Made by a program: the position numbers and the translations under genes
Shown: positions 35,015-44,915 of the stretch, in pieces
How the letters are laid out: each line of letters starts with the position of its first letter
Numbering within the stretch: position 1 is the stretch's first letter
The notes under the pieces: model-generated
The model's input: only the letters and a program-made list of their open reading frames with translations
Database searches by the model: none
What the model was told of the DNA's origin: nothing
Assembly (NCBI GenBank): GCA_024279945.1
Contig: JAJRRA010000091.1
Coordinates: 1 to 64,000, forward strand
Length of the DNA stretch: 64,000 bases
Direction: 5' to 3'
DNA from: Gammaproteobacteria bacterium
GTDB taxonomy: Bacteria; Pseudomonadota; Gammaproteobacteria; Xanthomonadales; SZUA-36

Positions 35015-36214
35015 TCAGGCGTTCCAATTCTCCAGGGTCTCAACCAGTTTGGCCAGGAAAGCGTTGGTCTGGTAACCATCGAGCACACGGTGGTCGATGG
35101 TCAGACTGACGTAGCAGGTGGGTCGGATTGCCAGCACGTCCTGTCCGTCGACTTCTTTCACCTTGACCCGTTTCTCAATCTTGCCCACGCCGAGAATGGC
35201 TGACTGGGGCTGATTGATGATGATCGGGGTTGCGATCAGGCTGCCTGAGACGCCGTGGTTGGAAATAGTGAAGGTTCCGCCGCGCACGTCCGCAGGTGTC
35301 AGCCTGGCGGCACGGGCGCGAGTGGTGAGGTCGGCGAGGCCTGCCGCGATTTCCTTGAGGTTTTTCTGCCCGGCCTGGTGCAGCACGGGGACGATTAGCC
35401 CCTGGTCACCCAGCGCCGTGCCAATGCCGATGTGGATATCGCGGTACATTTCCAGATAGTCATCATGCCAGCGACTGTTGGCCTGTGGTACTTCTCGCAG
35501 GGCTGCGACCGATGCAGCGACAAAATAGGCGGTCAGCGTCAGGGGTGTCCCGCACTTGTCGAACTCATCCCTGTGCTCCAGGCGGTGGCGCATAACTGCG
35601 GTCAGGTCTGCCTCGAATACGGAAGTCACGTGCGGAGCAGTGTGCATCAGGCTGCTCACCATGTTCTGTGCGATCCGTTTGCGCATGTTGTTGTGCGGTA
35701 TTTTTGTGGAATGCAGGCCCAAGTCAATGGGTTCCGCTGCCATTTCCTGTTGTGCGAATGCTTCTACGTCCTGCACGGTAATGCGCCCATTTTTTCCACT
35801 GCCTGAGATCTGCCCGGCATCGATCTCATACTTCATCAGGCGATGACGTACGGCTGGGCTCAGTTTGCCACGCCCCTTCGTATTGATTCCGGGTGTCGGA
35901 ATGGGCTGTGATGTTGTGGAAACGGGTTCAGCGGAAGTGACTTGTTTTTTTGTTCCTGCCGGCCCATTCCTGCCGGTCATCAGGGTACACAGCAGATCCC
36001 CCGGCTTGGCAGGCTCGCCTTCCTGCAGCTGAATTTCACCCAGGGTTCCGTCGGCAGGTGCGGTGACTTCCACCACGACCTTGTCGGTCTCGATTTCTGC
36101 CACGGCCTGGTGTGCGGTAACGAAATCGCCAGGCGCTTTCAGCCATTTCAACAGAACGGCTTCGGTTCCTTCCTGCTGATCTTCCGGAAAGCGGATGTCC
36201 AGATAGTCTGTCAT
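35015..36214 (-). CDS. 2-Oxoacid dehydrogenase E2 (dihydrolipoamide acyltransferase)
   Basis: This 399-residue protein has one N-terminal lipoyl domain (EIETDKVVVEV, lipoyl Lys about 45). A linker leads to a peripheral subunit-binding domain (LSPAVRHRLMKYEID) and a CoA-dependent acyltransferase core ending DHRVLDGYQTN. The gene follows E1 by two bases. With an Lrp-type regulator divergent from the pair, a branched-chain 2-oxoacid complex is most likely, but pyruvate or another 2-oxoacid cannot be excluded. No E3 gene is in the cluster. Confidence 0.92.
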   Translation of the reverse strand: MTDYLDIRFPEDQQEGTEAVLLKWLKAPGDFVTAHQAVAEIETDKVVVEVTAPADGTLGEIQLQEGEPAKPGDLLCTLMTGRNGPAGTKKQVTSAEPVSTTSQPIPTPGINTKGRGKLSPAVRHRLMKYEIDAGQISGSGKNGRITVQDVEAFAQQEMAAEPIDLGLHSTKIPHNNMRKRIAQNMVSSLMHTAPHVTSVFEADLTAVMRHRLEHRDEFDKCGTPLTLTAYFVAASVAALREVPQANSRWHDDYLEMYRDIHIGIGTALGDQGLIVPVLHQAGQKNLKEIAAGLADLTTRARAARLTPADVRGGTFTISNHGVSGSLIATPIIINQPQSAILGVGKIEKRVKVKEVDGQDVLAIRPTCYVSLTIDHRVLDGYQTNAFLAKLVETLENWNA

Positions 36215-36216
36215 GT

Positions 36217-38345
36217 TCAGATTCTGATTAGTTCATTCATGGCAGAGGCAATGGAATCTGCATCAGGCAGCACAGCATCCAGCAACAAGGGGCTGTGCGG
36301 GCTGGGAATATCGGGCATGGCCATGCGCCGGGGTGGTGCATCCAGTTCGAAAAGGCCTGGTCGGCAATCAGTGCGGTGATCTCGGCGCCGAAACCGGCGG
36401 TGAGGTTGTCCTCATGGACGACCAGGCAACGATGGGTTCGCGTCACCGATTCCATCACTGCGTTTTTGTCCCAGGGCATCAGCGTTCGCAGGTCAATGAC
36501 GTCCACATCGCCGCCGATGCGGTCCGCAGCCTGCTCACAACGCGCTACCATGGCGCCCCAGGTGATTACGGTCAGTCGCCGGCCGTGCCGGACTTTGCGC
36601 GCCTTGCCAAAGGGAATCACGTAGTCGTCGCCGGGGTAGGGGCGTCTGGCCCATGCGCTGTCCAGCATGGAGCGGTGCTCCAGGAAGATGGTCGGGTTGT
36701 TGTCACGCAAGGCATAACGCAGCAGTCCGACCGCATCCTGGGCATTCGACGGCATGGCCAATTGCCAGCCGATGGCATGTACCCACTTCACCTCATTGCT
36801 CTGGCTGTGCCAGGGGTCGCCCACCTTGAAAAACCCACAGGGTATTCGCACCACCATAGGCGCCGCGAAGCGGTTTGCCGTGCGCCAGCGCAGGGTGCCG
36901 CAGTCGTTGAGCTGTTCCTCGGCCGAGTCCGCATACTTGCGGAACTGGATTTCCGGAACAGGCATCAGGCCTGCCGTGGCCATACCCACTGCGCGGCCGA
37001 TGATGCCTTCCTCGGACAGGCTGGTGTCGAAAACGCGCCCGGTACCATACTTTTCCTGTAAGCCCAGCGTTGCGGCATGGACACCGCCCTTGGGGCCGAC
37101 GTCCTCGCCGAACACGATCAGTTTCGGGTTGCCGCCCAGTTCAAGATCCAGCGTGCGCCGGATCGCGGTTAGCATGTTGATGCGTTCGCTCTCCGGCTTA
37201 AGCTCTGTACTGCAGGTTGGAAACACATGTCCCAGTGGCCACAGCCCCCCCTGCTGTTGCACATCCGGCTGACCGTCGGGATTCATTTCACTGAACACAT
37301 GGCGCTGGATATGCGTGGGGTCGGGCTGTGGACGCCGGCGGACAACCGCCAGGGCCGCCATTACCTGCTCCTGTGCGCGTTGCGCTGTTTTGGCCCACTC
37401 CGACTCCGTCATCCAATCTTCTTCGGTGACAAATTTTTTCAAACGGGGCAGAGGGTCGCGAGCGCGCTCGGCCTGAATTTCCGTATCGCTCTTGTATTTC
37501 TGGGTGTCTTGACCGGAATGTCCGGCCAGGCGGGGAACGGTTAACCGGACCAGGGCCGGGCCGTTCCCGGCACGAACATGTTGCAGACCTTCGGAAAGGC
37601 ATTCCGCTGCCTGGCGAGGCTCGCATCCGTCGCCATCGAGTACATACAAATCACTGAAGGATTGCAGATTCCGGGCAATGTTGCCGCCGGGTGTTTGCGC
37701 TGCGGATGGGACAGACAGGCCATAGCCGTTGTCCTCGATGTAAAACAGCATCGGAAGTTTGCGGGTCGTCGCATTGTTCAGCGCTGCCCAGAATCCATTG
37801 GTGGCCGTGGAACCGTCGCCGCCGAGGGCAACACCGGCCGCACCTGCCTGAGTGGTGTCGCCGAGTTGCTCACGCTTGTAAACGATGGATTCAGCCCATC
37901 CGGATATGGGTGTGTATTGAGTACCCACCCCACCGCACATGGGCAGGAAACAGGCGCTGTCTCTGCGCGGCAGGTTGAATACCACACCGATGTCGCGGCC
38001 GTCGTTCAGCCCGCCGGCACGCATCATGGGGCCGGCCAGGGCGTCTTCCAGGTCCAGGCCCAGTGTCAGCATCAGCGGACGCGAGCGATAATAACCGCAG
38101 GCGGCATCGCCCGGGTGGTTCAGCAAAGAGCCAAGGATGACTTGCGCCATATCATGCCCACGGGCGGAAAACTGATAAATAAGTTCACGCGACGGAAGTA
38201 GTTTTTCTTCTTCCAGATCGTCCAGCGCACGCGACAGCAAGGTTAAATAGGCGATTCGGGGCCAGTCAAGACCGGTAGCGGTGGTGGCCGCAGGGCTGTG
38301 CAGATGCTGGAGTGGATGAACTGCGACCATGGTAATAATTCTCAT
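36217..38345 (-). CDS. 2-Oxoacid dehydrogenase E1, fused alpha-beta, with C-terminal frameshift
   Basis: About 700 residues hold alpha (TPP motif GGDGSTATNGFW) and beta (FGEDVGPKGGV) halves in one chain. As sequenced, the last 40 residues are scrambled, ending at 36237. Shifting frame at the A4 run 36350-36353 (minus-strand TTTT) restores ELDAPPRRMAMPDIPSPH and a stop at 36217, two bases from the E2 start. This points to a one-base deletion (real or sequencing). ATG 38330 is a possible alternative start. Confidence 0.85.
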
Positions 38346-38393
38346 TTACATTATGAATAGTGAAACAATATACCTTTTTGTAGGGAATTATCT

Positions 38394-38420
38394 TGCGATA
38401 GATGGATATGTATGCGATAG
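38394..38420. promoter_or_regulatory. Direct repeat TGCGATAGA in E1/Lrp divergent promoter
   Basis: TGCGATAGA at 38394 recurs at 38413 as TGCGATAGA, 19 bases apart, about two helical turns. It is in an AT-rich region between the divergent E1 and Lrp genes. This is compatible with binding by an Lrp octamer but unproven. Confidence 0.35.
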
Positions 38421-38454
38421 AATAGCAATAATATTTCATATAAATAGGTAAATA

Positions 38455-38937
38455 GTGAAAAAAGTTGCTATCAAACTTGGCCGTCAAGACATTGCAATCC
38501 TCGATACCCTGCAAAAAGATGGCCGAATATCCAACCGCGATCTTGCCAGGAGCGTTTCGCTGTCGCCTTCACCGAGTTGGCGGCGCCTGAAGGCACTGGA
38601 AGAAGAAGGGGTTATCGATCACTATGCTGCCGTGCTGAACCGGGAAATGGTTGGCCTGTCGATTCTCGGCTTTGCCCACGTATCCCTACATGATCATCAC
38701 AGCAAAACGGTGGAAAAATTTGACCGTGCCATCATGCGTGCCCCCCAGGTACTGGAATGTCATGCCACCAGCGGGGAATACGATTACATGCTGAAAATTG
38801 TCGCCCCCGATATGGCGGCTTACCAGGAATTTCTCAGTGGCTATCTGCTGAAGATCGGTGTGGTGCGTACAGTCAACACCAGCTTCGCCTTGAAACAACA
38901 GAAAAGTACGACGGTGTTACCGCTGGATGAACTCTGA
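38455..38937 (+). CDS. Lrp/AsnC-family regulator, BkdR-like by context
   Basis: This 160-residue protein has an N-terminal helix-turn-helix (DIAILDTLQKDGRISNRDLA, then SPSPSWRRLKALEEEGVI). A RAM ligand domain follows (VLECHATSGEYDYMLKI). The start is GTG. It is divergent from the E1-E2 operon, the same arrangement as the Lrp-type bkd activator of Pseudomonas. It probably controls that operon in response to amino acids. Confidence 0.92.
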   Translation: MKKVAIKLGRQDIAILDTLQKDGRISNRDLARSVSLSPSPSWRRLKALEEEGVIDHYAAVLNREMVGLSILGFAHVSLHDHHSKTVEKFDRAIMRAPQVLECHATSGEYDYMLKIVAPDMAAYQEFLSGYLLKIGVVRTVNTSFALKQQKSTTVLPLDEL

Positions 38938-38974
38938 AACCGGACAGAGGACATGCAGTTAGGGCGGGTATGTG

Positions 38975-39340
38975 CTATTTCAGGATGAGCTTTTTCTCAT
39001 AGTTCACCATCTTCCTTTTGTAGTACAGGTCCAGTTCCCGTTTGTAGTTCACCTTGATCAGATACCCGTCTCCCTTTCGCGTTACATAGAATTTGTCCTC
39101 CATGTTGTTCATCAGGTTGATATCCAGTTGCCTTTTTATCGCTCTCATGATTTCACTGCTGTCGCGAAAGGGGGTGGTTCTGTGGTTCTTTTCAATGTTG
39201 TCCAGGATGGAATTCACCGTGCCGGACTCGATGAACTGCGGGAAGTACTGAAGCCCCACATAAATGCCGTAAGAGAAAACTACCAGGGTGATGAGGAGGC
39301 TGATGACGGAAGCGCCGCTCTGCTTTGATTGCATATGCAT
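38975..39340 (-). CDS. DUF4845 family protein
   Basis: This 121-residue protein has one N-terminal membrane helix (SVISLLITLVVFSYGIYVGL) and a small soluble domain with YFPQFIESGTV, as in DUF4845 proteins. In many gammaproteobacteria this gene lies near lepB-rnc; here it ends the Rnf operon, 14 bases after apbE. Function unknown. ATG at codon 3 is an alternative start. Confidence 0.82.
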   Translation of the reverse strand: MHMQSKQSGASVISLLITLVVFSYGIYVGLQYFPQFIESGTVNSILDNIEKNHRTTPFRDSSEIMRAIKRQLDINLMNNMEDKFYVTRKGDGYLIKVNYKRELDLYYKRKMVNYEKKLILK

Positions 39341-39354
39341 AGTGCCTTTGATCC

Positions 39355-40419
39355 CTATTGTGTGACAATGTGGCGTGTAAGTGTATTCGTCTCGACGATG
39401 ACTCTTTCCACATCTCCGGAAAACTGCATCCTCTGCTCCATTTCCGGCGTCAGGTAGACCATTCCGGCCTCATCCACGACCAGTACCTGGTTCAGGCCAA
39501 GTGCAAGGGCGACTGCAGGCCAGCCTTTGATGCCGGCAACCACCAGTGCGGTTGCGGCCGCATCGGCGACAATACCCTCAGCGGCAATCACCGTGACGGA
39601 TGCCACGTCCTTCACCGGCCAACCGGTGCGCGGATCCAGGATGTGCGGGTAACGTTCTGTCTGGTCTTGCCGGAAGCGCTCATAATTTCCCGAAGTAAAC
39701 AGCGATTCATCTTCACGGACCGCCACCGCCCCGATGATGCCGCCACCCGGCTTTTTGACGGCCACATTCCAGGGCCGGTCCCCGTGTCGACCTATTGCAC
39801 GCAGGTCTCCCCCCGCATTTACGATGGCGCTGGTGATCCCCTGTTCACGTAAATACCTGATGGCCAGATCCACGGCATAGCCCTTGGCAATGCCGCCAAA
39901 GTCCAATTGAACGTAGGGGTCTGCAGAGCTCACTTGCAGGCCATCTATCCGGATATCCAGGCTTGAGGGGTGGTGAACGAGAATCTCATCAATGTTGGCC
40001 TGGCTCGGAGGCGGACCGATGACCGGGTAATCAGAAGTGTGAAAGCCCCACAAGCCGATCAGCCCGCCGATCGCCGCGTTGAAACGCCCCCCGGAAAGTT
40101 GTTCCATTTTCTGTGAACGCCGGATCATTTCAATGATGTCGGCATCGGCTGTTGCCGGCCGTCCTGCGGCGAAGGCCTGGTTGATATCGGTCAGCCGGCC
40201 TGGTTCCCAGGCGTGCCAGTCCCGGTGCATGCCGTTGAACATTTCCTGCAATTGTGAGAAAGCGTGATCACCCTGTTCCGGGGTGGCGCCCCAGAGCTTT
40301 ATTTCGATAATCGTGCCGAAAATAAACAGGTCGGCATTTTGTTCCCGGTTTCTTTGGCAGCCGGCCAGCAAGGTCAGGCAAACCAGGAGGCTTACTGAAA
40401 TTTTGAGGACCGACCTCAT
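39355..40419 (-). CDS. apbE: FAD:protein FMN transferase ApbE
   Basis: This 354-residue lipoprotein (lipobox LAGC) has an ApbE core: FGTIIEIK, RFNAAIGGLIGLWG, DFGGIAKGYAVD, VNAGGDLRAIG, then HILDPRTGWPV. It attaches FMN through a phosphoester bond to threonines in RnfG and RnfD on the periplasmic side. Cotranscription with rnf genes fits exactly that maturation role. It begins 6 bases after the small Cys-rich gene. Confidence 0.95.
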   Translation of the reverse strand: MRSVLKISVSLLVCLTLLAGCQRNREQNADLFIFGTIIEIKLWGATPEQGDHAFSQLQEMFNGMHRDWHAWEPGRLTDINQAFAAGRPATADADIIEMIRRSQKMEQLSGGRFNAAIGGLIGLWGFHTSDYPVIGPPPSQANIDEILVHHPSSLDIRIDGLQVSSADPYVQLDFGGIAKGYAVDLAIRYLREQGITSAIVNAGGDLRAIGRHGDRPWNVAVKKPGGGIIGAVAVREDESLFTSGNYERFRQDQTERYPHILDPRTGWPVKDVASVTVIAAEGIVADAAATALVVAGIKGWPAVALALGLNQVLVVDEAGMVYLTPEMEQRMQFSGDVERVIVETNTLTRHIVTQ

Positions 40420-40425
40420 ATCGTG

Positions 40426-40578
40426 CTAAGAGGCCTGATCCTTTTTCGTGCATTCCGATTTGTCGGCACAGCTTGTGCAACTCGCGCAGCCGGCAGCCTT
40501 TTGCCCCCGCCGGTGTGAGAGGCCAAAACCAACAAACAGCACACCCAATAAAATCAATGGTGCGATATAATCTTTCAA
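40426..40578 (-). CDS. 50-residue Cys-rich single-span membrane protein
   Basis: From a TTG at 40578 (GAGAG ribosome site eight bases upstream), the frame encodes a membrane helix (PLILLGVLFVGFGL). A short soluble tail follows with five cysteines in C-x2-C-x2-C then C spacing (GCASCTSCADKSEC). It resembles FeoB-associated or NqrM-like Cys-rich anchors. NqrM is needed for iron delivery to Nqr, so a maturation or electron-relay role in Rnf is plausible but inferred. It lies between rnfA and apbE. Confidence 0.68.
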   Translation of the reverse strand: MKDYIAPLILLGVLFVGFGLSHRRGQKAAGCASCTSCADKSECTKKDQAS

Positions 40579-40617
40579 GGTATTACTCTCGGGCGCCCGC
40601 TAAAGGCTACCTGCTCA

Positions 40618-41193
40618 TTATAGGAGCCCTGCGAAGCCCATAAAAGCGAGGGAAAGGATTCCCGCGATAATCAAGACCAGGCCGGTACCCTTGGCGATCC
40701 CCGGAATATCTGAAAACTCCAGGGATTCACGAATGGAAGCCATCAACACCAGCGCCAGCGTCAGGCCAAGCCCGGCGCCCACGGCAAAAGTCAGCCCCTG
40801 CAAAAATCCGTAGCCCCGATTGGTTTGAAAAATGGCTAATCCAAGAATGGCGCAGTTGGTGGTCATCAAGGGCAGAAAAATTCCCAGTTGCCGGAACAGG
40901 GTTGGCGAAAGTTTTTTGACCGCCATCTCCACGATCTGTACCAGTGAGGCAATCACGATAATGAAGGAGATGATGCGTAAGTAGGGAACGGTTTCCAGAA
41001 TGTAGGTATTGAGTACCCAGACACTCAGCGCAGTCAGCACCAGCACGAAAATATTGGCCAGGCCCATTCGCAGTGCCGTTTCCACCCGTGCGGAAACGCC
41101 CATAAAGGGACACAAACCCAGGAACATGGCTAGAGTAAAGTTGTTTACCACCATGGCGGAGAAGAAAATCGAAAACAGTGTCTGGTCATTCAT
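40618..41193 (-). CDS. rnfA: Rnf complex subunit RnfA
   Basis: This 191-residue membrane protein has six helices. Characteristic segments are NNFTLAMFLGLCPFMGVS near the N-terminus and TTNCAILGLAIFQ in the middle. These carry the paired cysteines (LC, NC) that hold an intramembrane iron-sulfur cluster with RnfE. It overlaps rnfE by four bases. Confidence 0.96.
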   Translation of the reverse strand: MNDQTLFSIFFSAMVVNNFTLAMFLGLCPFMGVSARVETALRMGLANIFVLVLTALSVWVLNTYILETVPYLRIISFIIVIASLVQIVEMAVKKLSPTLFRQLGIFLPLMTTNCAILGLAIFQTNRGYGFLQGLTFAVGAGLGLTLALVLMASIRESLEFSDIPGIAKGTGLVLIIAGILSLAFMGFAGLL

Positions 41194-41831
41194 AATGCTG
41201 TCTTCACTTGTTCATTGACTATTTCATTCGCTTTCTTGCGGTGTTCGGCATAGCCCATCGCCAGCAATATGAAACCCAGGGTGAGGAAACCACCGGCCGG
41301 AAGAACCATGATGACCCAGGGTTCAAAGTTCGGCCCAAATAATGAATACTCCAGGAATGCACCTGTTCCCAGGATCTCGCGAAAACCACCCATCATGAGC
41401 AGGGCGATGGTAAAACCAATGCCGGTTCCCACCGCATCGAGCAGCGAGCGGAAGGGATTATTTTTGGATGCAAAAGCTTCCTGGCGGCCCAGAATCATGC
41501 AGTTCACCACAATCAGGGCCATGAAGGCGCCCAGTTCTTTATGCTGCACCGGCGCATATGCCTGCAGCAGCATGTCCGCCAGGGTCACAAAGGTGGCTAT
41601 CACCAAAATGTACGCCGAAATACGCACCTCGTTGGGGATAAAACGCTTACAGCTTGAAACCAGTACACTCGAGCAGCAAATCACAAAAAAGGTCGCTGCA
41701 CTCATGGCCAAAGCGTTTTTCACACTGTTGGTAACAGCCAGTGCCGGGCACAAGCCAAGCATCTGGACCAGAACCGGGTTTTCGTCCCAGATACCGCGAA
41801 TAAAATCCTGAGACGGTGTTGTTGTCCTCAC
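41190..41831 (-). CDS. rnfE: Rnf complex subunit RnfE
   Basis: This 213-residue membrane protein is paralogous to RnfA with inverted topology. Motifs are NPVLVQMLGLCPALAVTN and VVNCMILGRQEAFAS. The GTG start overlaps the rnfG stop (GTGA). It supplies two cysteines to the intramembrane cluster. Confidence 0.96.
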   Translation of the reverse strand: MRTTTPSQDFIRGIWDENPVLVQMLGLCPALAVTNSVKNALAMSAATFFVICCSSVLVSSCKRFIPNEVRISAYILVIATFVTLADMLLQAYAPVQHKELGAFMALIVVNCMILGRQEAFASKNNPFRSLLDAVGTGIGFTIALLMMGGFREILGTGAFLEYSLFGPNFEPWVIMVLPAGGFLTLGFILLAMGYAEHRKKANEIVNEQVKTAL

Positions 41832-42562
41832 TGCTGCGCCTCCTCATCCACTGAACGCGCGGGCGCCTGTGGAATGCCCTGATCCAGTATTGGCTTCCAT
41901 TCCTCCAGTCCGTGGTTGATGATGCCAATCACTGTTTTTGAAGAAATAGTGGCCCCTGTAATCGTATCAATTTCGTTTGGAAGTCCTTTACCCGCACCTG
42001 ATTTAACCGGTACCAGAGGCGTTTCCGGACCTGCAAAAAACTGATCAACGAATGCTTTGTCCTTGTAGATTTTGTCACCCAGGCCGGGGGTTTCTTTGCT
42101 GTCCAGCACCTTCATTCCGGTCAGTTTTCCGGTCACATGATCAAAGCCGAAAATTATCTGCACGACATCCTGGAATCCCGATTCACCCCGCGAAACAGCC
42201 ACACCGAGTCGCTGGCCTGCGGCTGTGTATCCCACATAAACCCGCTTGAAATCGCTCTCTTTTGCACCTTCGGGAAGCGATAAAGACAGTGAACCATCGA
42301 CCAGGTAGTAGGTGTCATAGTGCTCTGCCCCGGGAAGCACTTCGTAGACCGCTTTGCGCAGTTGTTCGGCCTTGTATTTATCAATAATGGGTTTCGTGTG
42401 CTGGTTCACCAGCACGATCAGCAAGCCGGCCAGGGCGCCTGCGACGGCCAGGGTCGCCACCAGTTGAAAAGTGGAAACTTCCGCTTTGGCCGGGCTTTCC
42501 TGCTCAGGAGGTGTGCCGGAATCTTGCACTTCAAGGCCTTCGTTCATGCCTTCTTCACTCAT
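41828..42562 (-). CDS. rnfG: Rnf complex subunit RnfG
   Basis: The protein is about 244 residues. A cytoplasmic N-terminal stretch of roughly 30 acidic or polar residues precedes one membrane helix and a periplasmic FMN-binding domain. DTITGATISSKTV includes the S/TGAT motif whose threonine receives covalent FMN from ApbE. The start chosen is the ATG at 42562, which overlaps the rnfD stop by eight bases; the frame extends to 42595. Confidence 0.95.
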   Translation of the reverse strand: MSEEGMNEGLEVQDSGTPPEQESPAKAEVSTFQLVATLAVAGALAGLLIVLVNQHTKPIIDKYKAEQLRKAVYEVLPGAEHYDTYYLVDGSLSLSLPEGAKESDFKRVYVGYTAAGQRLGVAVSRGESGFQDVVQIIFGFDHVTGKLTGMKVLDSKETPGLGDKIYKDKAFVDQFFAGPETPLVPVKSGAGKGLPNEIDTITGATISSKTVIGIINHGLEEWKPILDQGIPQAPARSVDEEAQQ

Positions 42563-43571
42563 TGTCGGCCTCCTTTTTCTTTCCAGAGGTTCCAAACAGG
42601 CGAGGCTGTGTAGCGCGATTAATAAAGGGAACCAGCGCGTTCATCAGCAGGATGGCATACATCACGCCTTCCGGCAGGCCGCCCCAGATACGAATAACCA
42701 CGACCAGGAAGCCAATACCAAAACCAAACAGCCAACAGCCTTTGTTGGTGATCGGAGAGGTCACCATATCGGTTGCCATGTAGAACGCACCGAGCATCAT
42801 ACCGCCCGACAAGAGCATGAACATCGGCGGGAACTGCGAAATTCCGAGGGTGTAAAAGAGACCGGATACGGCAAAAGCAGAAACAAAAATACTGAGGGGA
42901 ATATGCCAGTTCAAGTGCCCCCGCCAAGCCAGGTAGAGGCCGCCGAGCAAAATCAACAAAGCGGATGTTTCCCCCAGTGAACCCCCGGTTGTCCCCATGA
43001 ACAGGTCGAGCAAAGGCGTCACCACCGGATCATCGCCGAACTTGAGGTTACCCAGTGGCGTCGCCGCAGTTGCCGCATCTACCACCGGACTCATAAACGG
43101 GAGTGCAAAATTATCACCCTGCAGTGTCCACCAGTGCTGTGTTTTGGCCGGCCAGGTGGTAATAGCCACCGGAAAAGCAGCCTGCAGAAAAGCACGCCCG
43201 ACCAGGGCCGGGTTAAAAATATTCTGCCCCAGTCCGCCAAAAATGATCTTGCCGAAGGCCATGCCGAAACCAGCGCCCAGGAAAGCCATCCAGAGGGGAA
43301 ACCCGGGCGGCAGCGTCAGGCCCAGTAACAGGCCGGTGATCATCGCAGACCCGTCTGCCAGAGAACCGGGAGTGGAGCCAAACAAGCGCTCTGTCAACAG
43401 GCAACCGGCGACACTGGCAAGCAAAACGAAAATCGCACTTGGCCCGAAGAAATAGATCGAGGCGGCAATTACCGGCACAAGGCTGATCACCACCGACCAC
43501 ATAATCCGGATCGTGGAATCAGCCGACCGGACGTGTGGTGAGGCGGTAATTTTGACGATGGAATCAGTCAT
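42555..43571 (-). CDS. rnfD: Rnf complex subunit RnfD
   Basis: This 338-residue membrane protein is homologous to NqrB. It has NPALVGRAFLQAAFP and GSLGETSALLILLGG; the Thr of GETSAL is the expected covalent FMN site. ATG 43571 overlaps the rnfC stop (ATGA); the frame is open to 43664 but that part lies inside rnfC. Confidence 0.95.
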   Translation of the reverse strand: MTDSIVKITASPHVRSADSTIRIMWSVVISLVPVIAASIYFFGPSAIFVLLASVAGCLLTERLFGSTPGSLADGSAMITGLLLGLTLPPGFPLWMAFLGAGFGMAFGKIIFGGLGQNIFNPALVGRAFLQAAFPVAITTWPAKTQHWWTLQGDNFALPFMSPVVDAATAATPLGNLKFGDDPVVTPLLDLFMGTTGGSLGETSALLILLGGLYLAWRGHLNWHIPLSIFVSAFAVSGLFYTLGISQFPPMFMLLSGGMMLGAFYMATDMVTSPITNKGCWLFGFGIGFLVVVIRIWGGLPEGVMYAILLMNALVPFINRATQPRLFGTSGKKKEADNE

Positions 43572-44902
43572 GGCGTAGCAAGTTTTCTCAGTTGGGCTCG
43601 GGAAGCGGCGAACAATTGGGACAAAGGGATATTGGACGGGCAGACATAGGAACAACATCCACAAAGCATGCAGTCACTCAAATGTGCTTCCGAAGCCATC
43701 TCCTCATAGCGTTCTGCTTTTGCCAGTATTCCCAATAATTGCGGATTGAGGAAGACCGGGCAGGCATCAAGGCATTTTCCGCAACGAATACAGGGCAGTA
43801 TATCCTGTCGTTTACACTCATCCCTGGAAAGAATGAGAATGCCGCCAGTGGCCTTCAGGATCGGCACATCCAGATTCGCCTGGCCCAGGCCCATCATTGG
43901 GCCGCCGAAAATAATTTCGGCTGCATCTTCGGTCAGGCCGCCACAGTGTTTGACTACATCACGCAGTTTTGTGCCGAACGGTATCAGCCAGTTGCCGGGT
44001 TTGCGAATACCCCGTCCGGTCACGGTGATGATGCGCTCGATCAGTGGCTGTCCCGTCTCAAATACCGTGGCTACATTTGCTGCCGTAGCGACATTCTGCA
44101 CCATAGCGCCGATCGCGCTGGGCAGGGCGCCCGAGGGAACTTCACGGCCCATCACGGCCTTAATCAACATTTTCTCGGCGCCTTGCGGGTACTTGACCTG
44201 CAAAGGCAGAACCGTGACATCGAGGTCATCCGGAGCAGCCTTGCGCATCACCTCGACGGCGTCCATTTTATTGGCCTCGATGCCAATCACGGCGCGGCTG
44301 ATGCCCAGCGCCTTGAGGGCGATACGAATGCCCAGGTATACCCTTTCCGGATACTCCAGCATCGTTCGGTGATCTGAGGTGAGATAGGGCTCACACTCAC
44401 AACCATTGATCAGCAAGAGTTCAATCGGCTGATCTTTCGGTGGGGTCAACTTGACATGGGACGGGAAGGCGGCACCGCCCAGGCCCACGATACCTGCCTT
44501 GGCAATTTCCTTTGAAAGGTCTTCGTCCTTAACATCCTGCCAACGCGGGATAATGCGTGGTCGCTGCATCTGCGTTGAATTGGGATCAACGTCAATGCGG
44601 ATGGACGGAACCATATCACCGTTTGGGTGTGGCCACAGTTCGATCGACTTCACCGTGCCCGAAGCGGTCGCATGAACAGCAGAGGAAATATAACCAGCCG
44701 CTTCTGCAATGGCATCCCCTCGCTCAACACGGTCACCCGGCTGCACCAACGCTTTGGCCGGTGTTCCGATATGCTGTGACAGGGGAAGGATTATTTCATC
44801 GGGAAAGGGAAATCGCCGGGAGGCAATTCCCGCGGTAATATCCTTGTTTTCCGGGGGATGAACCCCGTGTTTGAAGCTAAGCAAGCCTTTCATTCCTGAC
44901 AT
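43568..44902 (-). CDS. rnfC: Rnf complex subunit RnfC
   Basis: This 444-residue peripheral subunit has an N-terminal HGVHPPENK signature and a Rossmann-like NADH/FMN region (GIVGLGGAAFPSHVK, NGCECEPYLTSD). Two C-terminal [4Fe-4S] motifs follow (CIRCGKCLDACP and CMLCGCCSYVCP). It is the NADH-side subunit. The length matches compact RnfC proteins without the long Ala-rich tail of many gammaproteobacterial forms. It starts 13 bases after the PFOR stop. Confidence 0.96.
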   Translation of the reverse strand: MSGMKGLLSFKHGVHPPENKDITAGIASRRFPFPDEIILPLSQHIGTPAKALVQPGDRVERGDAIAEAAGYISSAVHATASGTVKSIELWPHPNGDMVPSIRIDVDPNSTQMQRPRIIPRWQDVKDEDLSKEIAKAGIVGLGGAAFPSHVKLTPPKDQPIELLLINGCECEPYLTSDHRTMLEYPERVYLGIRIALKALGISRAVIGIEANKMDAVEVMRKAAPDDLDVTVLPLQVKYPQGAEKMLIKAVMGREVPSGALPSAIGAMVQNVATAANVATVFETGQPLIERIITVTGRGIRKPGNWLIPFGTKLRDVVKHCGGLTEDAAEIIFGGPMMGLGQANLDVPILKATGGILILSRDECKRQDILPCIRCGKCLDACPVFLNPQLLGILAKAERYEEMASEAHLSDCMLCGCCSYVCPSNIPLSQLFAASRAQLRKLATP

Positions 44903-44915
44903 ATCCAGTCGATGC

